This document shows, in pieces, positions 41,806 to 51,345 of a DNA stretch of 64,000 nucleotides (position 1 is the first letter of the stretch; the number at the start of each line of letters is the position of its first letter). Source of the stretch: Lysinibacillus fusiformis (GTDB taxonomy: Bacteria > Bacillota > Bacilli > Bacillales_A > Planococcaceae); the NCBI RefSeq assembly GCF_007362955.1, contig NZ_CP041696.1:3286001-3350000 (forward strand), read 5' to 3'. Both the position numbers and the translations under genes were made by a program. The notes under the pieces are model-generated. The model saw only the letters and a list, made by a program, of their open reading frames with translations. It was not told the DNA's origin and made no database searches.

Positions 41806-42855
41806 ATGATGACAGCATATTCAATTGTAGAGCTATTAACTCGCTCATTTGAGGAAAAGGCATCAGATTTACATTTAACAAAAGGCATCCCCCCTGTTTA
41901 TCGTATGCATGGCAAGTTAGAGCATTATGGCACTACACCACTTGAAACAGAAGATTTACAGGAAATGGTGAAGGTTATTTTACCAGCACATAAACAACAG
42001 GAATTTGAGGATAAAGGCGAGACGGACTTTAACTTTTCATTGCCTGGAAAATGCCGGTTCCGTGTCAATGCCTACCATCAACGCAATGAAGTAACGATTG
42101 CGGCACGTTTAATTGAAGCAAAAATACCGTCCATTGAAACACTCAATATGCCGGAAGTACTGTATCGACTCGCAGAAAAACCGCAGGGACTTATTTTAGT
42201 GACAGGACCAACAGGTTCAGGGAAATCCACGACCTTAGCGGCAATGATTGATTACATAAATGAAACGCGTTCCAAGCATATTATTACGCTAGAGGATCCG
42301 ATTGAGTATTTGCATTCGCATAAAAAATCAGTCATCAATCAGCGTGAGGTCGGTGTAGATACGATGAGCTTTGCCAATGGCTTACGTGCTTCGTTACGTC
42401 AGGACCCGGATATTATTTTAGTCGGTGAGATGCGCGACTATGAAACGATTTCAACAGCTATTACCGCAGCTGAGACAGGGCACTTGGTAATGGCAACGTT
42501 ACATACTAGTAGTGCGCCAACAACAATAGACCGTATTATTGACGTGTTTCCGCCACATCAACAAAGTCAAATCCGTGTGCAACTTGCGAATGTACTGCAA
42601 GGGATCATTTCACAGCGTCTCTTTGTACGCAAAGATGTAAAGGGGCGTATAGCGGCAACTGAAATTTTAGTACAGGCTCCGTCCATTTCAAACTTAATCC
42701 GCAATGAGAAAATTCACCAAATTCCAAGTGTGATGCAGACAAGTAGGGCACTGGGCATGCACACATTGGAATCATCCATGCAGCACTTAATCGCTACAGG
42801 GAAAATTTCATTAGAAGATGCCAGACCATATATGAATGCTGGTGATTATAGTTGA
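41806..42855 (+). CDS. pilT: Type IV pilus retraction ATPase PilT
   Basis: A 349-residue hexameric ATPase that depolymerises pili for twitching. Features: N-terminal KASDLHLTKGIPPVYRMHGK, Walker A GPTGSGKST, Asp box ITLEDPIEYLH, Walker B LRQDPDIILVGEMRDYET, and C-terminal AIRNLIRE-like (SNLIRNEKIHQIPSVMQTS). Presence of PilT indicates retractable pili. ATG 41806 lies 8 nt after pilB; the stop overlaps pilC. Confidence 0.92.
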   Translation: MMTAYSIVELLTRSFEEKASDLHLTKGIPPVYRMHGKLEHYGTTPLETEDLQEMVKVILPAHKQQEFEDKGETDFNFSLPGKCRFRVNAYHQRNEVTIAARLIEAKIPSIETLNMPEVLYRLAEKPQGLILVTGPTGSGKSTTLAAMIDYINETRSKHIITLEDPIEYLHSHKKSVINQREVGVDTMSFANGLRASLRQDPDIILVGEMRDYETISTAITAAETGHLVMATLHTSSAPTTIDRIIDVFPPHQQSQIRVQLANVLQGIISQRLFVRKDVKGRIAATEILVQAPSISNLIRNEKIHQIPSVMQTSRALGMHTLESSMQHLIATGKISLEDARPYMNAGDYS

Positions 42856-44057
42856 CGGTATTTCGTTATAATGGGCGAACAAGAACAGGCGCACAAAAAA
42901 AAGGCACAATTGAAGCGCCCAACAAGAAAATAGCGATCGAAAAACTACGTGCACAGGGCATCAATGCACGTGATATCCAAGAGTCCAACAGTATTTTACA
43001 CAAGGATATCGCCTTTGGTACAAAGGTCAAACATCAGGATTTCGTTATTTACTGCCGGCAATACGCTACCTTAATTCGTGCGGGTGTGTCCGTAGTTGAA
43101 GCCACTCATATTTTAGGCGAGCAAACAAGGAGTAAGCCGTTAAAACGAGCACTGATGCAAGTAGAGGAGGACATTCGAAGCGGTACGTCGTTTTCAGATG
43201 CCTCTGCCAAACATCCAAAAGTATTTCCTGTATTATTCATCAACATGATGCGTGCAGGCGAAGCGACTGGAAACATCGATGATACGCTAGATCGTTTAGC
43301 AGGCACACTAGAAAAACAGTATAACATTAAAAAGAAAATACAATCCGCTATGACTTATCCGGCAGTATTATCAGTCCTGACGTTAGTTGTTGGTATGTTT
43401 TTAATGGTCTTTATCGTGCCGACCTTTATGGATGCCTTTAAAGATATGGATTTAGAGATGCCCCTGATTACGATTATTGTCGTGGGCATCAGTGACTGGC
43501 TTATTGAATTTTGGTATATCGTTATTTTGGCGTTACTTGTGTTGGTGCTTGGCTTTAACTTTTTATATAAAAATAATAAAGAATTTCATTATACGGTCAA
43601 TGTGATGATGTTGCGAATGCCGGTGTTTGGACAGCTCTTGCAAAAAGATGTGATTGCACGTATGACAAGAACACTAGCCACTTTATTTAGTAGCTCTGTG
43701 CCGATTTTACAGGCACTGACAATCGTCGAAAAAGTAGCGGGTAACCCCGTTATCGGCAAGGTGATGCTAGAGGCCCGCGATAATTTAGAAAAGGGTGGCA
43801 CTTTATCAGAACCACTAGAGAAAAGTTGGCTATTTCCGCCACTCGTCACTCAAATGACGTCAATTGGCGAACGAACAGGATCGCTGGATTACATGCTTGA
43901 AAAAATTGCTGATTTTTATGAGGACGAGGTTGACCGTGCTGTTGATACACTGAAATCACTGGTTGAACCATTGATGATTGTTGTGCTCGCATTAGTAGTT
44001 GGTGTCATTGTAGCAGCTATTTTCTTACCAATGTTCGAGCTATATGAGAATATGTAG
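42852..44057 (+). CDS. pilC: Type IV pilus inner-membrane platform protein PilC
   Basis: A 401-residue GspF-family protein with two T2SSF domains. Three membrane helices are visible (AVLSVLTLVVGMFLMVFIVP, WYIVILALLVLVLGFNFLY, IVVLALVVGVIVAAIFLPMF). The conserved CRQYATLIRAGVSVVEA and ARTLATLFSSSVPILQAL-like repeats flank them. It links the PilB/PilT motors to the pilin. The start is TTG 42852 in a TTGA overlap with pilT. Confidence 0.9.
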   Translation: MTVFRYNGRTRTGAQKKGTIEAPNKKIAIEKLRAQGINARDIQESNSILHKDIAFGTKVKHQDFVIYCRQYATLIRAGVSVVEATHILGEQTRSKPLKRALMQVEEDIRSGTSFSDASAKHPKVFPVLFINMMRAGEATGNIDDTLDRLAGTLEKQYNIKKKIQSAMTYPAVLSVLTLVVGMFLMVFIVPTFMDAFKDMDLEMPLITIIVVGISDWLIEFWYIVILALLVLVLGFNFLYKNNKEFHYTVNVMMLRMPVFGQLLQKDVIARMTRTLATLFSSSVPILQALTIVEKVAGNPVIGKVMLEARDNLEKGGTLSEPLEKSWLFPPLVTQMTSIGERTGSLDYMLEKIADFYEDEVDRAVDTLKSLVEPLMIVVLALVVGVIVAAIFLPMFELYENM

Positions 44058-44313
44058 GATTAGAAAAACTATCTGAAATATTTTTGGTTATGAACAATAT
44101 CAATCAATTTGTTACAGCTTAAATCTACTATTATCAATGACTGCTTATTCCGAAAACACATCAAGGGATTTCCCATCTCGTGAATGAGTAGCGAAAGGGT
44201 AGTAGTGAAGATGAAAAATATATAGGAAAACATGGTATTGATAGTACAAATTAATAAAAGGGAAGTTCGTGTGTACACACTTCATATAATTAAATCATAA
44301 GGAGGAACCTAAC
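44058..44313. other. Spacer between pilC and the major pilin gene
   Basis: No gene is seen. The AGGAGG RBS of the pilin lies at its right end. This gap probably carries a separate pilin promoter, though I could not fix a convincing pair of hexamers. Confidence 0.4.
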
Positions 44314-44805
44314 ATGTTCAAAAAATTATTAAACAAGAAACTAGTAAAAAATGAAAAGGGTTTAACATTAATTGAGTTATTAGCAGTTATTGTCATCCTA
44401 GCGATTATCGCAGCAATTGCAATCCCAGCTATTGGAAATATCATTGAAAACTCACGCTATAATGCGGTGAAAGCAGATGCGATTAATGTCTTAAACGCGG
44501 GTCAACTTTATTACACAGAGAATCCAACGGGTGATGAAAAGGCTACAGGAGGTTCAACAGTAACATCAATTACAGTGGCTCAATTAAAAACCGCTAAGTA
44601 CTTGGATACTGCGGGTACAATTCCTCCAACTGCTACGGTGGCAAATGCTAATCCTAAAACATTAAGTAATGCGGAAGTAACTTATAGTGGTTCTAAAAAA
44701 GTAACTTTTGATGGCGCAACAATTGAAGGTATTAATGAAGATGATAAAAAAGGGAGCGGTGAAGGTGGACATACTATAGAAGGTGCAAAGGAATCAACAC
44801 AGTAA
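44314..44805 (+). CDS. pilA: Major type IV pilin (prepilin)
   Basis: A 163-residue prepilin. The leader ends in NEKG and the mature helix reads LTLIELLAVIVILAIIAAIA with Glu5; IPAIGNIIENSRYNAVKADA continues the amphipathic helix. The head is small and Thr-rich, lacks cysteine, and ends in an acidic, Gly-rich low-complexity tail (INEDDKKGSGEGGHTIEGAK). RBS AAGGAGG lies 7-8 nt before ATG 44314. It is processed by PilD and is the likely shaft subunit. A hairpin follows before pilM. Confidence 0.88.
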   Translation: MFKKLLNKKLVKNEKGLTLIELLAVIVILAIIAAIAIPAIGNIIENSRYNAVKADAINVLNAGQLYYTENPTGDEKATGGSTVTSITVAQLKTAKYLDTAGTIPPTATVANANPKTLSNAEVTYSGSKKVTFDGATIEGINEDDKKGSGEGGHTIEGAKESTQ

Positions 44806-44847
44806 CCTCCAACTGGAAGCTGATATAGCTTCAAAATGATCAGTCCT

Positions 44848-44893
44848 CCCAACTCAGCCAGAAATGAAGAATTCCTAGCGTTTCTGGCTGGGA
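44848..44893 (+). other. Intra-operon hairpin after the pilin gene
   Basis: CAGCCAGAAA (44855-44864) pairs perfectly with TTTCTGGCTG (44881-44890), extended by CCC/GGG pairing, but no T-run follows. It is better explained as an mRNA-stabilising or processing element than as a terminator. Confidence 0.6.
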
Positions 44894-44951
44894 AATGGAT
44901 GACTAATTGAGGAAGTCGTTTATATTGAATAGGAATAGGAGGTCTTTTCAC

Positions 44952-45926
44952 ATGTTTAAGAGAAAAAGAAAATCGCATGTTTCGATAGAGTTGAAGGATT
45001 ATGTGCTGCGTGCGATTGTGGCGAAAGGACCGGAGCCTAGTCAGTGGCAGGGCTATGAGTATCCTTTAGCACCTGGCATTGTTGAAAATGCGACCATTAT
45101 GGAAGAGGTAGAACTATTTGAAATTATTAAAGAGCAGGTTGTCAAATGGACTGGGAAAAAACAACCTGTGCGTATGTTCGTGCCTGATACTACGGTACTT
45201 TTAAAGAGTTTCGATCATGCTAAGGATGTTAAGCTTCATGAACTGAGGGGCTATGCGGAAATGGAGCTTGGGCATTCCATTCATTTACCATTCCAAGACC
45301 CGTTGATTGATGTGTATGATCCTGATCCTGACGATGGGAAGGCTATGTTATTTGCGGCTCCATCAGAGGAGATAAATAAAATGGTTGGTATGTTTCTTGA
45401 TGTTTCATTAGAACCTGAAGCTGCCGATATTCGTGCGTTATGCAATGTTCGATTGCTAGAAAATATGCATGTTTTAGCTAGTGATAAAACATATCTAATT
45501 GCTGATTGGTCTATAAATGAACTGTCTATTAGTATTTTTTCGCAAGGTCAGATAGAATTTTTGCGCTATCAATCAATCGAAACAGATTTAACACAATGGC
45601 AAGGTAAAAAAGAGGATGATTTTAGCTATCAATTTAGCTATAGCGGCGAAATCGATGATTACCGCATGGTCGTGATGGATCAGGTGCTTGAAATTGATCG
45701 TATGATGAATTTCTTTAAGTTTTCTTTACATAAGGGTGAAAAATCTGTCGATGAAATTATCGTACTCGGCGATAACCCACTACTAAAAACAATTGGTCAT
45801 TTATTGGAGTCTAATTTAGGCGTACCATTAACAGTAGTAAATGAAGAAATGGTGGAGCAATATTTCCCAGGCTTTAAAAGAGAGTTTTCAACGTTACTCG
45901 GCTTGGCTTTAAAGGAGGTTAAGTAA
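44952..45926 (+). CDS. pilM: Type IV pilus assembly protein PilM
   Basis: A 324-residue actin-like ATPase-fold protein that anchors the PilN/PilO complex on the cytoplasmic side. The start HVSIELKDYVLRAIVAK and the phosphate loop-like LIADWSINELSISIF fit PilM, and IIVLGDNPLLKTIGHLLES is the C-terminal phosphate-2 segment. ATG 44952 follows AGGAGG by 9 nt; a longer frame from 44907 is rejected. It overlaps pilN by one base. Confidence 0.82.
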   Translation: MFKRKRKSHVSIELKDYVLRAIVAKGPEPSQWQGYEYPLAPGIVENATIMEEVELFEIIKEQVVKWTGKKQPVRMFVPDTTVLLKSFDHAKDVKLHELRGYAEMELGHSIHLPFQDPLIDVYDPDPDDGKAMLFAAPSEEINKMVGMFLDVSLEPEAADIRALCNVRLLENMHVLASDKTYLIADWSINELSISIFSQGQIEFLRYQSIETDLTQWQGKKEDDFSYQFSYSGEIDDYRMVVMDQVLEIDRMMNFFKFSLHKGEKSVDEIIVLGDNPLLKTIGHLLESNLGVPLTVVNEEMVEQYFPGFKREFSTLLGLALKEVK

Positions 45927-46519
45927 TGGTTCCTGATATTAACCTCTTACCTCAGCTCGAGAAAAAGGCGGCGTCTCCAAAGGTACTCTACGGAGTGCTC
46001 ATTGTAGCCGTGTTAATCATCGTTGCGTATTTATTATTTATGTTTTTCTCAGTCAAAAGTGATTTACAAGTATTGACAGCTGAAGAACAGACACTCACGG
46101 AAAAGCACGAGCAATTAAAGCTGGAATTAGATGTACGACAAAGTGTCAACCAAGGCTCTTTAGAACGCTCGGTCCAATTTGTGCAAAGTGTTTCGTACCC
46201 GGTTACACCACTGATTGATGAAACACGCAAACTATTACCAGCACATTCTTATTTACGTAGCTATTCATTTGGTGAAGATACTATTAATATTTCCGTAGAT
46301 TTTGAATCAATGAAGGATATTTCCTCTTATATAGAGCATTTGTTGGCAAGTGATTATTTTAAAGATACACAAATCAGTTCTATTTCAAACTTTAACGTTG
46401 AGCTTGACGAGCACAAAGAGCAAACGCCAGAGCAAAAGTTTAAAGAAGTTCCTCGTTACGCGGTGATGATTACAGCGACAATCGATTATATGTATTTAGC
46501 TGGAGGTCGACGCTCATGA
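45926..46519 (+). CDS. pilN: Type IV pilus assembly protein PilN
   Basis: A 197-residue bitopic protein: the N-terminus MVPDINLLPQLEKKAAS is the conserved INLLP motif that binds PilM, followed by one membrane helix (VLIVAVLIIVAYLLFMFFSV), a coiled coil (LTAEEQTLTEKHEQLKLELD) and a small extracytoplasmic domain. AAGGAGG lies 6-7 nt before the ATG within the pilM end. It overlaps pilO by 4 nt. Confidence 0.85.
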   Translation: MVPDINLLPQLEKKAASPKVLYGVLIVAVLIIVAYLLFMFFSVKSDLQVLTAEEQTLTEKHEQLKLELDVRQSVNQGSLERSVQFVQSVSYPVTPLIDETRKLLPAHSYLRSYSFGEDTINISVDFESMKDISSYIEHLLASDYFKDTQISSISNFNVELDEHKEQTPEQKFKEVPRYAVMITATIDYMYLAGGRRS

Positions 46520-47202
46520 ATAAGTTAACAAGTAGTAAAAATTCATCCATCTTATTGTTAACTGCCCTAGTCGCGGCACTGTTATTTGCACTCTATTACT
46601 ATTTACTTATGCCAAAACTCAATGAGGTCGAAGCGAAAGCCAGCAATATCAATCAGCTTCAGCAAGAAATTGCAAGTATAGAGGGGCAGCTTTCTACTTT
46701 AGATGAAGAGCAAAGTGAACTGGTGACAAATATTTTAACGATGCGTAAAAAAGTGCCTGAAACAAGGGCCATTGAAAAAATTATTTTAGCTATGGCTGAA
46801 ATGGAAGAAGTGACAGGCACGCGTGTTGAGTCATTGAATTTTAATAATTATGATACGACCGTGGCACAGTCAGAGGTCACGGAGCCTAATATGCTTGAAA
46901 AGGCAGAGACAGAGGTGAGTGGGGAGCAGATAGCGGATGAAAATTTACCAATTTCATCAATAGCAAAGGAAAATCTGCCTAACGAGCTGAAACTAGTTAC
47001 ATTTAGTTTAGAAGTCACTGCTTTAGATTTTAAGGCACTTGAAAGCTTTTTGAAGGAAATTGAAAAACTGGAACGTGTCATGAAAACAGATACGATTAAC
47101 TTTAGCTTACCCGGGGAACAGGACCAGCTGGATAAGGATGCAGATTTAACCCTTAAGGCAACTGTTCAGGTAACAACGTTTTATTATGAAGGACAACAAT
47201 AA
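46516..47202 (+). CDS. pilO: Type IV pilus assembly protein PilO
   Basis: A 228-residue bitopic membrane protein with one N-terminal helix (ILLLTALVAALLFALYYYLL), a long coiled coil (EVEAKASNINQLQQEIASIE) and a ferredoxin-like extracytoplasmic domain ending in QVTTFYYEGQQ. It pairs with PilN to align the platform. ATGA overlap with pilN. The PilO name is based on order and layout, as the family is sequence-divergent. Confidence 0.78.
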   Translation: MNKLTSSKNSSILLLTALVAALLFALYYYLLMPKLNEVEAKASNINQLQQEIASIEGQLSTLDEEQSELVTNILTMRKKVPETRAIEKIILAMAEMEEVTGTRVESLNFNNYDTTVAQSEVTEPNMLEKAETEVSGEQIADENLPISSIAKENLPNELKLVTFSLEVTALDFKALESFLKEIEKLERVMKTDTINFSLPGEQDQLDKDADLTLKATVQVTTFYYEGQQ

Positions 47203-47206
47203 TTTG

Positions 47207-47239
47207 TAGGCGCGCATACTTCAAAAGTGTGGGCGCCTA
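47207..47239 (+). other. GC-rich intra-operon hairpin ahead of pilD
   Basis: TAGGCGC pairs with GCGCCTA, with further pairs inside (CATACT/AGTGTG), and no T-run. It directly precedes the pilD RBS and may limit or time its translation. Confidence 0.5.
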
Positions 47240-47260
47240 TCGGTTTAGGAGGCAATGAAA

Positions 47261-48013
47261 ATGGATATGGTTTATACAGTGACAGTTTTTATCTTTGGGC
47301 TCGTTCTGGGATCATTTTTTAATGTTGTGGGACTACGTGTTCCTGTGAAAGAGTCGATTGTCAGTCCACCGTCGCGTTGTACGAATTGCAACAGGCAACT
47401 AACTGCACTGGATTTAGTGCCGGTGCTGTCCTATGTCTGTTTAGGTGGCAAATGTCGTAGTTGTGGGCAAAAAATCTCATGGATTTACCCGCTCATGGAG
47501 CTTATTACGGGCCTATTATTTGCATTTGCGTATTGGCGATTAGGTTTTAGCGTAGAATTTGTTGTAGCGATTTTATTTATGTCACTATTTGTGATAGTTG
47601 TCGTTTCTGACCTGGCGTATATGCTTATACCTGATAAAGTCCTGATTTTCTTTTTGCCATTGTTGATTATTGGACGTGTGGTGTCACCATTGACACCGTG
47701 GTGGGATAGTCTTGTGGGTGCTGTAGTTGGTTTTGGCATATTATATCTTATCGCTGTACTGTCACGTGGTGGCATGGGCGGTGGGGATATAAAATTATTT
47801 TTTTTGATTGGTCTTGTACTTGGAGCATTGGAGACACTGCTCACATTATTTTTAGCTGCGACAATTGGTATGATAGTTGGCATCGTGGTACTCCGACTGC
47901 GTCAGCAGGGTAGGAAAACACCTATACCGTTTGGCCCGTCGATTGCGCTTGCTGCCGTAGTTGTTTATTTTTTTGGAGATGCCATGATAAATTGGTATGT
48001 TGGATTTTGGTAG
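47261..48013 (+). CDS. pilD: Prepilin peptidase PilD (A24 family)
   Basis: A 250-residue membrane aspartic protease and N-methyltransferase that cleaves and methylates prepilins. The N-terminal half has LGSFFNVVGLRVP and the Cys quartet CTNC...CRSCG of the methyltransferase domain; the catalytic Asps are in VVVSDLAYMLIPD and GGMGGGDIKLFF (GxGD). Eight membrane helices are visible. I use ATG 47261, about 8 nt after AGGAGGC; ATG 47255 is too close to it. It closes the pilus operon and should process all four prepilins here. Confidence 0.9.
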   Translation: MDMVYTVTVFIFGLVLGSFFNVVGLRVPVKESIVSPPSRCTNCNRQLTALDLVPVLSYVCLGGKCRSCGQKISWIYPLMELITGLLFAFAYWRLGFSVEFVVAILFMSLFVIVVVSDLAYMLIPDKVLIFFLPLLIIGRVVSPLTPWWDSLVGAVVGFGILYLIAVLSRGGMGGGDIKLFFLIGLVLGALETLLTLFLAATIGMIVGIVVLRLRQQGRKTPIPFGPSIALAAVVVYFFGDAMINWYVGFW

Positions 48014-48046
48014 ACGAAACACCTTTTAGATAGGGGAGACGATCGT

Positions 48047-48769
48047 GTGAAACCTATTATTGGGATAACGGCATTTGGGGAAGATGATTTATCATCAAGA
48101 GTAAATGTAGCGTATTGCAAAAGTATTATCGAAGCAGGCGGTATTCCGCTTATTATCCCACTGGGGGTAGAGGAAGATGTGGCGCAGATTTTATCGTTGA
48201 CAGATGGATTATTACTGTCTGGTGGTTATGACGTGCATCCATTTCACTTTGGTGCAGAGCCGTCTCCAGGATTAGGACAGCTTCAACCAGAAAGGGATAC
48301 ACTAGAACTCGCTTTGATTAATGCAGCTTTAATAAGACAAATGCCGATATTTGGTATTTGTCGGGGTATTCAAATGTTGAATATTGCTCTTGGTGGCACG
48401 CTCTATCAGGACATAGATAGTGAATATCATAGTAGTAAGCTGTTAAAGCATATGCAGCAAGCAGCCCGAGGTGTTGCCACACACTATGTCAATATCGTTC
48501 CGGATAATTTATTAAAAACCATTGTGGAAGATGATCAGATTGCGGTAAATTCAATGCATCACCAAGCGATTAATGTGTTAGCGGAAAAATTAAATGTCGT
48601 AGCAAAATCGAGTGACGGTATTGTCGAAGCGGTAGAACATGAAACTTTGCCGTTTTGTCTCGCAGTGCAGTGGCATCCTGAAGAACAGGCAATCGTAGGG
48701 GATGAGACAGCGAAGAAGCTGTTCACAGCTTTTATCAAAGCGAGTTTGAAATACAAAAGAGAAGCATAG
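48047..48769 (+). CDS. Gamma-glutamyl-gamma-aminobutyrate hydrolase family peptidase (C26)
   Basis: A 240-residue class-I glutamine amidotransferase-like hydrolase of the PuuD type, cleaving gamma-glutamyl bonds. The start KPIIGITAFGED, the nucleophile Cys in PIFGICRGIQMLNIALGG and the His-Glu in AVQWHPEEQ are all present. GTG 48047 follows AGGGGAGAC. It stands between pilD and lexA with its own terminator; substrate unproven. Confidence 0.83.
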   Translation: MKPIIGITAFGEDDLSSRVNVAYCKSIIEAGGIPLIIPLGVEEDVAQILSLTDGLLLSGGYDVHPFHFGAEPSPGLGQLQPERDTLELALINAALIRQMPIFGICRGIQMLNIALGGTLYQDIDSEYHSSKLLKHMQQAARGVATHYVNIVPDNLLKTIVEDDQIAVNSMHHQAINVLAEKLNVVAKSSDGIVEAVEHETLPFCLAVQWHPEEQAIVGDETAKKLFTAFIKASLKYKREA

Positions 48770-48787
48770 TAGCATGCTTCTCTTTTT
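48755..48787 (+). terminator. Convergent terminator between the C26 peptidase and lexA
   Basis: AAAAGAGAAGCAT pairs perfectly with ATGCTTCTCTTTT around 5 nt, with T-runs on both sides, so it can serve both genes. Confidence 0.85.
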
Positions 48788-48811
48788 TGATGAATCACTA
48801 TTGTGAAACTA

Positions 48812-49429
48812 TTAATGAACTCGGCGGTATAAGCCTACAACTTGTCCTAAAATCGTTACTTGGTCAACGATAATTGGCTCCATTGTCGCATTTTCTGGTT
48901 GTAATCGGAAATGTGTTTTTTCCTTGAAGAAACGTTTAACTGTTGCTTCGTCCTCTTCTGTCATGGCAACGACAATATCACCATTATCGGCAGTAGATTT
49001 TTGTTTGACGATTACTAAATCTCCGTCAAAAATGCCTGCTTCAATCATCGATTCCCCCATGATTTCTAACATAAATAGCTGATCTTCGCTTGTACCATAA
49101 GTATCTGGTAAAGGGAAATATTCATCGATATTTTCAATTGCCGTAATAGGTGATCCAGCTGTTACTTTCCCTACTAGTGGTACATGAATGACGCTTTGTT
49201 TTTGAATGGAATCCTCGGGCTCTAAAATTTCAATGGCACGAGGTTTTGTTGGATCTCGACGGATGAAGCCTTTTTGCTCTAAACGAGCTAAATGTCCATG
49301 AACTGTTGAGCTAGAAGCAAGTCCAACCGCTTCACCGATTTCTCGTACAGATGGTGGATAACCTTTTGCGCGCACTTCTTCTTTAATAAATGCTAATATG
49401 TCCTCTTGTCTTTTAGAAACTTTTTTCAT
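48812..49429 (-). CDS. lexA: SOS repressor LexA
   Basis: A 205-residue repressor-protease. N-terminal winged helix ([20 protein letters not shown], then [13 protein letters not shown]); cleavage site Ala-Gly in GKVTAGSPI; catalytic Ser in MGESMIEAG and Lys in DLVIVKQ. RecA-stimulated self-cleavage derepresses SOS genes. GAGGTGAGC precedes ATG 49429. A promoter-like TATACT with a CGAACACTTATGC LexA-box-like site lies upstream, so autoregulation is expected. Divergent from yneA as in Bacillus. Confidence 0.95.
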   Translation of the reverse strand: MKKVSKRQEDILAFIKEEVRAKGYPPSVREIGEAVGLASSSTVHGHLARLEQKGFIRRDPTKPRAIEILEPEDSIQKQSVIHVPLVGKVTAGSPITAIENIDEYFPLPDTYGTSEDQLFMLEIMGESMIEAGIFDGDLVIVKQKSTADNGDIVVAMTEEDEATVKRFFKEKTHFRLQPENATMEPIIVDQVTILGQVVGLYRRVH

Positions 49430-49518
49430 GATTGCTCACCTCTTTTTATCTTTTGTTCTTCTTACTAGATAGTATAGCAGAATGCGAACACTTATGCAAA
49501 CATAGGTTCGAAAAGTGT

Positions 49519-49547
49519 TTGACAAAAACGTTTGTTCGTTTTAAAAT
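49519..49547 (+). promoter_or_regulatory. SigA promoter of yneA
   Basis: TTGACA (49519-49524), 17-nt spacer, TAAAAT (49542-49547). The spacer contains LexA box 1. Confidence 0.8.
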
Positions 49548-49575
49548 CAGAACATACATTCCGAACAAACATTCT
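49525..49575 (+). promoter_or_regulatory. Three LexA boxes in the lexA-yneA interval
   Basis: Against CGAACRNRYGTTYC: box 1 at 49525-49538 (read leftward CGAACAAACGTTTT, 13/14), box 2 at 49549-49562 (AGAACATACATTCC, 12/14) and box 3 at 49562-49575 (CGAACAAACATTCT, 12/14). Boxes 2 and 3 adjoin, so repression of yneA should be tight. Confidence 0.8.
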
Positions 49576-49592
49576 AAAAAGGGGTTATATTC

Positions 49593-50587
<995 letters not shown>

Positions 50588-50604
50588 TTTGTTTTTACAA
50601 GGTA

Positions 50605-51114
50605 TTATGTCCACTCTTCCGCTAAAACAGCGTAATAATATTCATCCCACCACTCATCTCCGTGCGGTATACATTTCTGGAAATAGCCTTCTCTTCTCAT
50701 GCCGATTTTCTCCATTACTTTGTATGATGGGATATTCTGTGGCTGGCAGGTAGCTATAATTCTATGTAGCTGCATATCCTTAAATCCATAGTTCAATATT
50801 GCTTGTGCTGCTTCAGAGGCATAGCCCTTATTATAATATTTAGGATTGAACACCCAACCAATCTCATACGTATGTTCACCAAAATATTGATGAAAAACGA
50901 TATGCCCAATCAGGAAATTTTCATCTATTAAAACTACTGGAAAGTTTTTCGCTTCATCCATGTTCGTACTGACAAATGTTTTTGCATCTTCCTCACTGAA
51001 AACACCTTCAGGTATGTATTTCATAACATTCATATTGGAAGTGTACTCATAGACAGCTTGCCAATCATGAAGTTCAAATTCCCGTATCGCTAATCTTTGT
51101 GATTTTACAAACAT
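50605..51114 (-). CDS. GNAT family N-acetyltransferase, RimJ/RimL type
   Basis: A 169-residue acetyltransferase with the RimJ-like layout: RLAIREFELHDWQAVYEYTS at the start, the acetyl-CoA loop in FNPKYYNKGYASEAAQAILN (Q/RxxGxG/A variant), and LHRIIATCQPQNIPSYKVME, GMRREGYF at the end. RBS ATGGAGGTAAG lies before ATG 51114. It interrupts the usual yneB-ynzC adjacency together with the next gene. Substrate unknown. Confidence 0.82.
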   Translation of the reverse strand: MFVKSQRLAIREFELHDWQAVYEYTSNMNVMKYIPEGVFSEEDAKTFVSTNMDEAKNFPVVLIDENFLIGHIVFHQYFGEHTYEIGWVFNPKYYNKGYASEAAQAILNYGFKDMQLHRIIATCQPQNIPSYKVMEKIGMRREGYFQKCIPHGDEWWDEYYYAVLAEEWT

Positions 51115-51345
51115 TTATCTTACCTCCATTAAGTAATTTTAAAACGAGCATGATTGTTTGCTATAGTGATGATTATATTATTTGAAATATATATTTACAT
51201 TTTATTGGTAAGTGCTGTGAAAGTACAGAATATTGTTATGATTACTTGTACATTCCAAAATCAACAGATAAAATAAGAACGAATGTTCTTTGTGCATTCA
51301 GTATAAGTAGAGTTGCTAGTATTGACGGAACTTGGGGGAGAAAAA

